This document shows, in pieces, positions 1 to 10,009 of a DNA stretch of 64,000 nt. Under the pieces are notes generated by a model. That model saw only the letters and a list, made by a program, of their open reading frames with translations. It did not search any database and was not told where the DNA came from. A program made the position numbers and the translations under genes. The stretch is taken from NCBI RefSeq assembly GCF_052857255.1, contig NC_135498.1, positions 159,945,124-160,009,123 on the forward strand. The letters are read 5' to 3'. The DNA comes from Amblyomma americanum. Taxonomy: Eukaryota; Arthropoda; Arachnida; Ixodida; Ixodidae. Position 1 is the first letter of the stretch. The number at the start of each line of letters is the position of its first letter.

Positions 1-518
1 TTTTGTAGTCTTTTAATAATGAAGGGCAACTTTATTTGCTCATTTTGGAGTTTCTTGAATATGCAAAAGTCTAACGAGAATGGTACCTAAGCTGAGGGAA
101 TGCCTACTTCACCATAGCTATAATCAATCCAGCAAGTAACTAGCATAACCAATCAAAATAAATGAACAGCTGTCAGTATAATTGTTCGACTGCACAGTGA
201 ACCTATTAGGTTGTAGTCCATTTAAAAAAGACGACTGCGTTGTGGACACGAACTTGGAAGTGCACAACGTCGTTCCAAGCTTTTTTTTTTACGTTACTGT
301 ATGTGCTTTCCGGCGACGTTTTACAAATCCACATTCTGTACTAAACGCTTTTGTCGTCTTTTATTAATGAAGGGCAACTTTACTTGCTCATTTTGGAGTC
401 TCTTTGATATCTAAACGCCTAACGAAAATTGTAGATGAGCTGAGGAATAGCTACTTCACTAGCTATAACCAATACAACAATTAACCAGTATAACCAATCA
501 AATTAAATGAATAGCTGA
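1..518. repeat. Diverged direct repeat, two units about 348 bp apart
   Basis: Positions 1-176 and 349-518 are clearly similar along about 170 bp. Both carry 'aatgaagggcaacttta', 'tgctcattttggag', a 'gctataa' block and 'aaccaatcaaa', each followed by 'aaatgaa.agctg'. They differ by scattered substitutions and small indels. The 170-bp spacer between them has no recognisable gene. The first unit touches the window edge, so more units may lie to the left. The family is not recognised. Confidence 0.75.
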
Positions 519-1383
519 TAAAAAAGAAACCAAAATGTATTTCAAATGAAACGCAAATTATAAAAGAAAATTAGCCACAGTACACCTGGAGCGGAACGAC
601 TAAGGAAAGGCCTGGGGACAAAGACGGCTTCATAGGTGCAGTGTGCAGTAAGAGAATTACAAAACCTTCCCTAGATGCATTCTTATGGGCCGCACTCCCA
701 GTTGTTACAGAAGTAGGAAATAGTGCCACTCCCCACCTACACTGAAGTGACATTGAGAGAGAGTTGTTCCCCGCATTCGGGGATGACATCGCAACCGCGT
801 CCTCTTTACGTCACAGATTAATGTTTGCCCACAAAAATTAATTAGGCATGTTCTCGATGGAAGAGGTCTCGGTCTTGGGATATCGGGAGAATTTACAGCA
901 GCGGAAGGCGTGCTTGTTGCCCCCTCCCATTCATTTAAGCGCTCCTGCTGATGCTCAAGAAGCTTCAAGTTCGAGCTTAAAAAACAATGCTGAAAAAAAA
1001 TGCAACATGTTCTTTGGTATTCTTTTTCGCCTCCATCTGAAGACACGTTCGAGGAGTTTGATGAAACATTGGGGACGGGGTTTTTTTTTCCTTTTAAGTT
1101 TTAAAAGCAGTACTGTATAAAACTTCCACACTTAGGGCAATACTTCTTTCACTTCTTTGCACTGTATGAAAATCAAAGTCGGTACGCTTTTTAGCACCTC
1201 GATGCTTATCTATTGTGCAAATTTGAAGATGTGCTTTATATTTGCGGAGAAAAACATTGTTGAAAGTAGCCTCATTTCAGACCAGTTTTTTTCAATTTTT
1301 TTTAGTAAGCGACAACTTCTTCACAGTGGTGGAAATAAGCGTGCAATATTATTTGCCACCTGTATATTTAGAACGCAAAATAT
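519..1383. other. No gene seen
   Basis: Only short, mutually overlapping open frames without family motifs are present, on both strands. Nothing can be assigned. Confidence 0.5.
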
Positions 1384-1441
1384 TGACGCCAGCGCTCGTG
1401 CAGACGAACGCGCAAGAAGAAGAAGAAGCGCTCGTCCAGGG

Positions 1442-1830
1442 CTACGCCGCTGGGAGAACACTATCGGCGGATATGGCCTTCTCGGCCGAGAACTCCACGG
1501 ACTGCGTTTGCAGATCAATCACGGCACCGTTTTCAGTTAAGAAGTCCATGCCGAGTATGACGTCCTGGTAAAACTCGGCTAGCGTTACGAACGTTGCTAG
1601 GAATGTTCGGCGTTGCACGGCTACCCGCGACGTGCACGTTCCCGTTGGTGTGACCAAATGGCCCCCTGCAGTACGCATCTTTGGGCCGTCCCAAGTGGTT
1701 GTGACCTTTTTTAGTGCCGAAGCAAATTTTCCACTGAACACATAATAATTGGAGCCAGTATCCATCAGCGCCGTTACATTGGCGCCGTCAACCGAAATCT
1801 CTAAGTCGGCTGTTGCTAGCGTTTTATTTT
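1442..1830 (-). pseudogene. Retropepsin (aspartic protease) fragment of the gypsy relic
   Basis: The minus-strand reading shows a retroviral-type aspartic protease core. The catalytic D-T-G-S sits in 'ALMDTGSNYYVFSG', a beta-rich stretch follows, and a typical 'VILGMDFL' flap-side motif precedes 'NGAVIDL'. Retropepsins process the gag-pol polyprotein as homodimers. The domain has a usual length of about 110 residues. It then runs into LTR-like sequence at 1450-1384 instead of into RT, which shows the rearrangement. On the minus strand, upstream of 1830, there is gag-like low-complexity sequence but no clear CCHC knuckle. It is not expected to be functional. Confidence 0.75.
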
Positions 1831-2312
1831 GGGGATGTCGAGGCAGTCGGTTTCGGCTGCAGTGCGTCGAAGGAGTCCGGCATCGAGAAAAAGCGCCTTG
1901 GCCACTGCGCGGTACGTGACGACATCGGCTTGTTTTGAGGCACTTTGGCTGATCAGTCGTCGGTACGGCTAAGGAATTCGGCGTTGTGTGTGAACTGTCT
2001 TACGGTGATGGAGGATCTTGCACATTTTGCCGTTGAGCAGCCGCACCTCCAGAGGCTGCTGCATCTAGTTTCCGCTAAGGGGACTCGGAGGCTGGTCTCG
2101 TCCTGAGGATTAGCGACGCGAATATGATGATGATAACCGTCGGCTCAAAGAACATACGGAAAATTGAGGGTGTCGTAGAAAGCAAGCAGTTGTAGCTTCT
2201 GGACAGAGGACTTTCCGTCGTCAGGGCGGTTGTCTTCTTCGAGGATAGCACGGCCGACGTTCTTCTGATAAATTTCAGCAACGAACACCAGCACCTTAAC
2301 AAGGGAACGACT

Positions 2313-3164
2313 GTGGCATATATTAGCGCTCTTATTGAAACTAGGTGTGTCCACAGTTTAACGCCTGCTTTAACGACTGAGCCTGATAGACCTGCTGGTG
2401 CTCAGTACGACATTAACCCGACCCTGCCGCTCGAGCAGCGAGACAAAGTGCGGGAACTGCTCGATCGCTACCCTGGTGCCATCGCTCTGTTGTCACGCGT
2501 CGGCAGGACGCATCTTGCGAAACATCGCATAATTACTGATGAAAATGTTCCACCACTCCACCAGGCACCTTATCGAGTGCCCACCGAAGAACGTGAGACC
2601 ATCAGCCCACAAGTGAGAGATGTGTTCGCCAACGACGTTATTCGCCGTTCTAGGAGCCCGTGCGCGGCACCTGTCGTGCTTGTGAAGAAGCAGGACGGCA
2701 CCTTACGATTCTGTGTTGAATACCATCGGTTAAATAACATCACTAAAAAGGATGTGTACCCACCACCCAGAATTTACTACGCTTTGGATCGCTTATGCAA
2801 CATCTGCTATTTCTCCTCCATGCACCTGAAGTGTGGATATTTTCAAATTGAGGTAGACGAGAGGGGCACCGAAAAAACGGCATTCATCACTCCAGAGGGC
2901 CTGTACGAGTTTCAGGTGATTCCATTTAGTTTTTATTCGGCACCTGCGATATTCCAAAGGCTCATGGATACCGTTCTTGCGGCTTTGAAGTGGCAGACTT
3001 GTCTTTTCTACCTTGACGACGTCATCGTTTTTGCCCCGTCTGTTGAGGAGCACCTGCGTCGCCTCAAGGACGTCTTGCAGCCCATAACGCCATCATGCCT
3101 TAATCTAAAAGCCGAACACTGCTATCTTGCGTACGAAGAGAGAGAGAGAGAGAGTGAGGCCTAG
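2313..3164 (+). pseudogene. Ty3/gypsy reverse transcriptase fragment
   Basis: The frame reads as a Ty3/gypsy RT. It has a 'LLDRYPGAIA' leader, 'KHRIITDE' and 'APYRVP', then fingers 'IRRSRSPCAAPVVLVKKQDG'. It continues with 'FCVEYHRLN' (usually FCVDYR.LN), 'FQIEVDE', 'TAFITPEGLYEF' and the catalytic box 'FYLDDVIVFA' near residue 233. The palm aspartates of YLDD are kept but several neighbours are changed. The frame ends in a short (GA)n tract at 3137-3156 that appears to have displaced the end of the domain. The ATG at 2313 lies near the inversion breakpoint and is not a native start. Confidence 0.85.
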
Positions 3165-3850
3165 TTCAGGTTTTTAGGCCATGTCGTGATCTACCAAAGG
3201 AGTTCTTCCGAATCGCGAGAAAACATCCGCCACTGCAAATTTTTCACCACCGCGTGACCAGAAGAAAGTTCGTCGATTCCTCGGACTTTGCGCGTGTTAA
3301 CCGCCGCTTCGTGGAGAATCTCTCTTAAATTGCCTCACCCCTTACTGATCTGAAAAATGCGCATGTACCGTTCAAATGGGAACCACCACAGCAGATGGAA
3401 TTTCGAGAGCTTCAACGCCGCCTGCAGTCACCCCCTGTGCTGGAGCATTTTGATGAGCTTGCAGACGCAAGGGTTCACACCGATGCAAGCAACGTTGGTT
3501 TGGGCGCTGTCCTAGTTCAAGTTCGGCGGTACCAACCACGTGTCATCGCCTATGCGAGACGCGCACTATCGAAGACAGAAGCCAACTACTCTGCCTCTGA
3601 AAAAGAATGCCTCGCCATCTTGTGTGCAGTTTCGAAGTTCAGACCATGCCTTTATGACCGCTCTTTCGAAGTAGTGACCGATCATCATGCACTATGCTGG
3701 CCGACCAGCCTCAAGGATCCCTCCGGGCGCTTCGCACGATGGAGCCTTCGACTATAAGAATTCGATATCACTGTAATTTACAAATCTGGTCAGACACACG
3801 CAGACGCCGAGTGCTTATCTCGTGCTTCCGTGCAAGCAGCTCCGGACGAC
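3165..3850 (+). pseudogene. RT connection and RNase H fragment of the gypsy relic
   Basis: After a frameshift the thumb/connection region is readable in pieces up to about 3390. The longest piece, 3395-3757, is RNase H-like. 'VHTDASNVGLGAVLVQ' carries the first active-site Asp, followed by 'YSASEKECLAI', 'FEVVTDHHAL' and 'DPSGRFARWSL'. These match the usual order TDAS, E, TDH in gypsy RNase H, which degrades the RNA of RNA-DNA hybrids during reverse transcription. A stop follows 'WSLRL', and the 'ADAECLSR' remnant lies in another frame at about 3800. Confidence 0.8.
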
Positions 3851-4059
3851 GCTGCTGACGACGATGAAGTCTTCATGAATGCAATAAATACCGACAATTT
3901 CGCCGATCATCAACGCACCGATCCCGACTTTCGCGACATCATTCATTATCTTGAAGGTGCAAGCAGGAGAGTTCCTTAAGCCTTCAGGCGAACTTTGTTG
4001 TCTCTCTGCGTACGAAACGGTGTTCTGTTCAAGAAGAATTTCGCCGCCAACGGTAGGCA

Positions 4060-4975
4060 ATACTTGCTGGTCGTCCCTGTGAACCTACGCGACGAAATTC
4101 TTCACGCACGCAATGACAAACCAGCTTCCGGCCATCTTGGTGTTACTAGAACATAAGCCAGAATTCAAGACAAGTACTACTGGCGTCGCCTGGGTCCTGA
4201 CGTTGCGCATTACGTCCGCTCTTGCCGGGATTGCCAGCGCCGCATAGTTCCGCCCGTGAAGCCAGCCGGATTCCTCAAGCCCATTGAGCCGCCTTCGCAA
4301 GCGTTTCAGCAAGTCGGCATGGACTCACTCGGGCTCTTTCCTACATCAGGCTCCGGAAAAAGGTGGATAATAGTAGGTGCTTATAATCTCGCACGTTATG
4401 CGGAGAGAGCACCTCTTCAAAGTAGCACCGCCATCGAAGTAGCCCAGTTCTTTGTTCATCATATCGTCTTGCGTCATGGTGCTGTAAATGTTTTGATTAC
4501 GGGCAGAGGGGCTGCCCTTTTCCTCTGAGCTCCTGCACCATAATCTAACCTCCAGTCACACCAGTCACCGTAGGACGACTTCTTGTCATCCCCAAACTAA
4601 CGGACTCACGGAACGTCTAAACGAGACGCTTGCGGACATGCTTTCAATGTACGTGGACGTGTAACATAAAACATGGGACGACGTCCTACGCTACGTCACG
4701 TTCGCATACAATACAGCCGTGCAGGAAACAACCAACATGACACCTTTTGTCCTAGTTTATGGACGTCAGGTGGCGACAACACTCGATGCCACACGGACTG
4801 AGTGAAAAGCTCTTGCGCCGCCATTTCTGTCCTTACCGAATTGTGCGACGCCTTGGAGCTCTGAATTATGAAGTCGTCCCTCATGAGACTCAACAATCTC
4901 GACGCCACCACCGGCCCGAGGGTCAACGTGGTTCGCCTGAAGCCGTACTACGCAAGGACACTACCCTAGCGCTTC
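4060..4975 (+). pseudogene. Integrase fragment of the gypsy relic
   Basis: A broken integrase is spread over several frames. A partial H-H-C-C zinc-binding region lies near 4100-4250 ('GHLGVTRT', then 'YVRSCRDCQRR'). The catalytic core follows at 4256-4528 ('QVGMDSLGLFPTSGSG', 'HHIVLRHGAVNVLITGRGA'), where the second catalytic Asp of the usual 'TDRG' is replaced by Gly ('TGRG'). A C-terminal 'SEKLLRRHFCPYRIVRRL' lies at about 4800-4860. These are standard gypsy integrase landmarks. Frameshifts and the lost Asp make it inactive. Confidence 0.75.
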
Positions 4976-5194
4976 TAGAGACCTACTGCTTTCTTTTCAG
5001 CTTCGGGTCGATGCTTTCGGAGAAGGGAGCTAATGACGCCAGCGCTCGTGCAGACGAACGCGCCTATCAAGAAGAAGAAGAAGAAGAGGCGCTCGCCCAG
5101 GGCTACGCTGCTGCTGGCGCTCAATAAAGTTTTTTATTCCTGGATGGGTGAAAGAGGTGCGCTTCATTTGAATACGAGGTAACTTCGGTATTAC

Positions 5195-5990
5195 ACAAAA
5201 TGAAGCAGCAGACTTTTTGGTAACATCAGCTCTAAATGCTCCTGTCGCCTGTAGCCTCCCTAAACTTGTTCTTCTCGGAATGACTACATTTCAGCGTTTG
5301 CAGTTTATAACCGCTAGTTGCAACGATCCCTTACTCTCTACTGTTGACTGCCAACATCTCATGTACCCATGGAAGGCTCGCGCGTGTGAAACCCGGCAGT
5401 GTAAGGTAGCGATGACACTCATGCGGTGCAGGATTTCCCGTCTAAATCTTTGTACTTATGTAGATGCGGGTTCAGTCCCACAAACCTTTGTGCGGCTTGT
5501 GGGGAAGTCGAGACATTGGAGCATTTCCTACTCTCTTCCCGGAGGCTTGCACAACAGAGGAGAGCATACTTAGAAATTCCCATTAGAAAGTTGGGTCTCA
5601 CTTTGCCGGTTCCCCTCCTCCTCTTAGTCGGCTCGAGCGCCAGGGGTTTTGCATTGCATCAAGTTTGCGAATACCTTCACAATTATATAACAGCTACCGG
5701 CAGATTCCCTTGCTAATTGTTCGCAAGATTTCCGCATTTAAGAGAGCGTTTGGATAATATCATATATTTAATTCCCAGATATTCTCTCCCGATATTTTGT
5801 TTCTTTCCTTTCTTTTAAATTACTCTGAAATTTCACCCAAGGCACAATCATTAGCTGGACACCAGTTTACCCTATTCTATGAGGTCTCCCCACTGAGCCC
5901 TGGCTAATCCCCCGTCGTGGGCATGTGCCGTGTCTCGAAGGCAACAACAACTCTCGGTCGCTTATCTCCAGCGTGACATCTCGGCCGCTT
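5195..5990 (+). mobile_element. 3' end of a non-LTR (LINE) retrotransposon
   Basis: The plus strand encodes 'NEAADFLVTSALNAPV', the exit of a LINE RNase H domain, then a linker up to about 5455. After a frameshift comes the C-terminal cysteine-rich tail at 5426-5716: 'CAACGEVETLEHFLLSSRR' and 'RGFALHQVCEYLHNYI..TGRF'. This C..C-H knuckle after RNase H is typical of I/Jockey-group elements of ticks and insects. About 270 bp of 3' UTR with 'ggctaatcccccgtcgtgggcatgtgcc' split over 5909-5936 follows. The copy is 5'-truncated and frameshifted, so inactive. Confidence 0.7.
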
Positions 5991-7754
5991 AACGCCAACG
6001 TGACAATATATTCATCATGGGGCCACTATGTCGATTCGTACGGCATTTAAAATTAGTCAAACTGAGCTGTGCGCAAAAATGTTGCCTCAGCGTCGGCGTC
6101 GTTTACAGTATTTTTCTCCTGAAATATTAGCATTTTCACAAAACGAGATTCGCTGTTGGCCTACTGAAAAGTGTGGGCGCAATATATAAAGTAATCAAGA
6201 ATGCTAAAAATTTGAAATATTTGGGCTGTTTGATCTCTCCGGGAATCCTCCGCATTTAATAAAAGAACACGAATAGTGTTACAGTGATGGTATACCCGGC
6301 AGAAAGCAATAGCAAAACGAATAAATCACTCTTGTCACTTCATGCAAGGAAAGACGAAAATTAGTCGCTAACAAGATACACAATCAGGAATAACGGGATA
6401 AAATTGAAGGGCGGGAAAGGAAAAAAGACGGACTAGAATTTTTTTAAATGCTGCCGATTTTTTTAAACGTAATGTCTTCTTGTTGTAAGTGTTCATTATG
6501 TCGTCTTTTCAGTAACCTTCGCTATTTTTCGGTTCTGTGTGTAAACAATAAGTTGTTTTTTCAAGTTCTCATTTTCCAGGACTGATATCAATATGCCTCG
6601 CGGGCAGTAGCGTGTTCCTGCAAGTTAGCTAAACGTTGTGAAAAGTAATTCTTTATTATTTTATTTTTAAGTACTTTCCAAAAAATATGGACCAAAGCAA
6701 CCGGGATAATATTGTGTTTGTCAAAAAGGTCCCGTATGTGGGAATAAATGGGAAGAGCTTCTAGTACCGTAAGAAACCTTTTCTGCAACGTGAGAAGACA
6801 AAGTTTTCTTGTGTTGTGATAGACCAGATTAAGTGTCAATAATTCAGTCTGGGTGCAAACAATAAACTACAAATTAACATCATAATTTTCGGTGGAAGTA
6901 TATAACAATTTCGGTATATTATCTCAATTGCTTGTGCAAGCTGAAATGCCAGGTTATCCACTTTGCCATCCTTTGACTTATTTTCTTAGGAGATAACGCT
7001 TTGTGTCTTAATACCGGAAGTAATTTCATTGGGTGTTGAATTTAATGAGAAAAAATTGCTGATTGATATGTTTGTTTTTAGTTCAAAATATTCGAGAGGT
7101 TTCATTCTAGTCCCATTATTTAGGAGACTATTGCGTAAGAAAAAAAGGATAATGACATTCAGGCCGACTGCAGTGAGTGAGAGATGGGAAGAATAAAAGA
7201 GAAACCAGAGGTGTAGAAAGTGCCTAGAACGCAAAACCAGTTTAAAATGATGAAGTAGAATGGCCTAGAAGTCAGTCAATCAAAATAAGTTCACTAAGCT
7301 CTTTGTTATATGTTAGCTCGGCTGGGCGTAGTAAAGGCCACTACGTTTCACACATAAAAAAGAGTGGAAATAGCAGCAAAGCTTATTTCATGTTGCACTT
7401 ACTACACTGGCCCGCATAAAATGTCCGTTGTTCAAAAAGAAATATCAGGTCTCTTCAGGTTACCTGCAAAGCAGATAGAATCAGATTAAGAGCAGATAGT
7501 GCCGAAATTGCGGTATCTACCAGCCATAAGTACTTTATCGACGCAAAACAGAAAAATGCGACGGATTTCTCTGCAGGATGCTTATTCTAATTAAACAGAA
7601 ACGGAGCACAGAAGGCAAGGAAAAGCTAACGGCTATTCCCGATTCTTAAACTTGTTTTTTCCTCTCAGTCATCGAGTAACCTTTGTAATGCACTGCTGAT
7701 GACGCTTGATTTGAAAGCTGCAGTGTACCTACCAAAGTGCATTGCTCTTTTCAG
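5991..7754. other. No gene seen; presumed intron 5' of the first visible host exon
   Basis: AT-rich sequence with only short open frames in all six frames and no family motif. Because exon 7755-7923 begins with a consensus polypyrimidine-AG acceptor, this stretch is probably intron of the acyl-CoA synthetase-like gene. Confidence 0.5.
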
Positions 7755-7923
7755 GTTGGAAAAGTACGTTACACCGGATGATGTGATTTTCCTGCTGGTC
7801 CCGCCGTGCATGCTCTATGGGTTCACAAAAGTCTCACAGGCGATCCACTGTGGAGCCACTGCTGTCGTCGAAGACCACTACCAAGACTACCCAGCAGCGA
7901 TTGCCTCCCTTAAAACACACAAG
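7755..7923 (+). CDS. Acyl-CoA synthetase / 4CL-like enzyme, first visible exon
   Basis: This is the first of five exons (7755-7923, 14934-15212, 21644-21788, 23359-23649, 25532-25662) that splice in phase to 337 residues, the C-terminal part of an ANL-superfamily adenylating enzyme. Such enzymes make an acyl-adenylate from ATP and a carboxylic acid and then a CoA thioester. The arthropod branch includes 4-coumarate-CoA-ligase-like and luciferase-like proteins. This exon reads 'VTPDDVIFLLVPPCMLYGF' and ends 'AIASLKTHK', matching the family region after the P-loop. The acceptor is cttttcag at 7747-7754 and the donor gtacgc starts at 7924. It enters with one base to complete a codon and exits in phase 0. 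The N-terminal half with the 'SSGTTG' P-loop was not found in this window, so substrate and localisation cannot be given. Confidence 0.85.
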
Positions 7924-8204
7924 GTACGCCCTTCAAAGTACTCGCCGCAAGGCCGATTGCACAGCCTTGGTCATAAATATACAGGAAACTTCGTCGCTGG
8001 ATTGAGAAGTGTCTTGGTCTTGCTGTCTGGCTAATAAGGCGTAAGCCTTAGTTGCCCCATTGAGCGAAAACCCGCCTCTGTGCGTGCGTTTGGCCGTGCG
8101 TGCGTGCGGTTTCGTGTGTACTAACACTCGATGGTACCCATAAAACGTGTCGTCCTTATGCTACCTGGCGGGTAGCGATTAAATTAATGTTTGGTCGTGA
8201 TTGC

Positions 8205-8305
8205 TCGGGACAATCTGGATCTCTCAAGTGCCGCCGGTGATAGTACCTGCAATCGCAGGGCAGTGCCGCGCCGCTTAACCACTGCGCCACGGCGGCAGGA
8301 GTGGT
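8205..8305 (-). repeat. tRNA-like SINE head, Ruka-like
   Basis: Read on the minus strand this gives 'gccgccgtggcgcagtggtt' followed by 'aagc', a tRNA-type A box (TGGCGCAGTGG). A weak B-box region ('tgcgattgcaggtac') follows about 30 bp downstream. It resembles the start of tRNA-derived tick SINEs. The SINE body is absent. Confidence 0.55.
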
Positions 8306-9017
8306 ATGAGAACTTCCAAGGATCTATGAATATTAAACAGAGAAAGACCAACTCTGCATATATGCGCATTAACGCTATCGCGTCATAGCCGTAAGGCGGA
8401 GAGCGGACCGCGGTAGGGCGGCGACTGCCTTCACGAAGTTAACGTGCCGATCATAAGGGGTGCGGCGGCGGCGCCTGCGTAGAGCCATGCAGACGTAGAA
8501 TTGCTAACTGCGTGGCATCGTTCTACATCGCGGCGCGCGTGGCGACTGTCTTCATAAAGTGAGCGGGTCGGCGTACGCCTTCTCACACGAAAGCAATTTT
8601 AAGTGTATCTGGAGTACTTTTGCTACGTTTTCGCCACTATGAAATAAGCTGCAGGGAAAAAGCACACTCCCCCTATTGAAACCGTCATACCGCCAAGAAA
8701 CCATTGGCCCTCAGAAGCCATTTACCATTTCGATTAAAAAAAAACAAGGGATATTCTGTCTAGGTATCACATCCTGGCCTTTAGGAGAGGAGAAATATAC
8801 CAGCCCAAAAAAAAGACGAACACACAAGAAGAGAACAACACAGAACATCGGCTGGATCTGCCGCACGCGTTGGCGCGATTGCACAGAGATTGACATAAAA
8901 GAAAAGAGCCCACCGTAGATGAAATACTGGAATATTTCTTCTTTAACATGCCATACCAACAGGCCCACCATTCTGCCCTGCTCCAAAGAGAGATGAAATA
9001 ATTTTTTACTGTTTGTG

Positions 9018-9243
9018 TTAAGGAGGTTTATCGTCCCAAAGGGACTCAGGCTATGAGGGACGCCGCAGTGTAGGGCTCCGGAAATTTCGACCACCTGGGG
9101 TCTTTAGCGAGCACTAACATCGTAGAGTACATGTGCCTCTAGAATTTTGCCTCCATCGAAATTCTACTGCCGCGGCCTGGATCGAACCCACGTCTTTCGC
9201 GTCAGCAGCCGAGCGCCCTAACCACTGAGCCAACGGGGCGGCA
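9018..9243 (-). repeat. Ruka-like tRNA-derived SINE, reverse orientation
   Basis: On the minus strand the element starts 'gccgccccgttggctcagtg' (A box TGGCTCAGTGG), then B box 'gggttcgatcc'. The body contains 'aatttcgatgg' and 'aaatttccggagccctaca', and the end is 'cctttgggacgataaac'. The same body and tail are recognisable at 20611-20780 and 23996-24240. I match this to the tick SINE Ruka from memory, so the family name is an inference. Confidence 0.75.
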
Positions 9244-9539
9244 AGGATTTTTTTTCTTATGAGCAAAGGCCAGAAGGGAGACATAAAAGCGAGAAGGGAG
9301 GTTAGAAGGGAGAAGGAAAGGTGGAGCCCTTAGTCCAGAGGCCCATCTGTCCCAGCTGTCTGGGTGGCCCACACGATCCGGTGACGCTAGTCGTCCAGGG
9401 CTGTGCTGGGCGACTGCCCACTGGAACGGGCAGGGTTGGGGTATAAGAGACAGTGAGGGGGGACTGGGCATATCATACGTGGAATTGTCGAGGAATCGAT
9501 GTGTGCCGCTAAGAGGGCAAACTGCGGGATAGCGGGTAG

Positions 9540-9640
9540 GATAAAATGTGTACCTGAGCGCAAGTAGTACTCAGTAGCAGTAGCGCAGAAGTAGCGCAAG
9601 TAGCACTGAGTAGCAAGTAGCACCACTAGTAGTACCGAGC
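9540..9640. repeat. Imperfect short tandem repeat (AGTAGCnn)n
   Basis: About 100 bp built from variants of 'agtagcgcaagtagcactg' and 'agtagcaccactagtagta'. It is a degenerate minisatellite with no coding meaning. Confidence 0.6.
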
Positions 9641-10009
9641 CGCTGGTGTTCCGCCGCCGCGCAGCGCCGCGCCTTTCCTCGAAAATCCAACTTTCAGTTG
9701 TCTTTCTTCTTTCCCTCCCTCCTTTACCCCTTCCTTTACGGCGCGGTTCGGTTGTCAACCGAGATATGATACTGTTACTGTGCCATTTCCTTTCCTCAAA
9801 AACGAAACAAAAGAAGTGAGCCCACGGTGTTCACTGAGCTCATTGGCGTTGACAACTTTGCAAAGGCCGTTCATTTTCACGAAAGGAAAGGCGCACAACC
9901 GGCTCCGTGGGTCAGCGGAGACCTCAATCTCGCTTTCGCTTTGTATATCCTAAATTAGGTGAGCTAATCCACATTAATTTTTTTTTGTTTTCTGTGAGGT
10001 CATGAGTAG

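Larger units (their letters stand above)
1384..5140 (+). mobile_element. Degenerate Ty3/gypsy retrotransposon with an inverted protease segment
   Basis: Two direct copies of an LTR-like segment bound the element. They are at about 1384-1450 and 5037-5110 and share 'gacgccagcgctcgtgcaga', an (AAG)n tract and 'cagggctacgc'. The right copy continues to AATAAA at 5123-5128. The interior encodes, in order, a protease on the minus strand, then RT, RNase H and integrase on the plus strand. Stops and frameshifts break every domain, so this is a relic. The protease strand is opposite to the rest of pol, which implies an internal inversion between about 1450 and 2300. Juxtaposition of two unrelated copies is an alternative. 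Confidence 0.8.
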
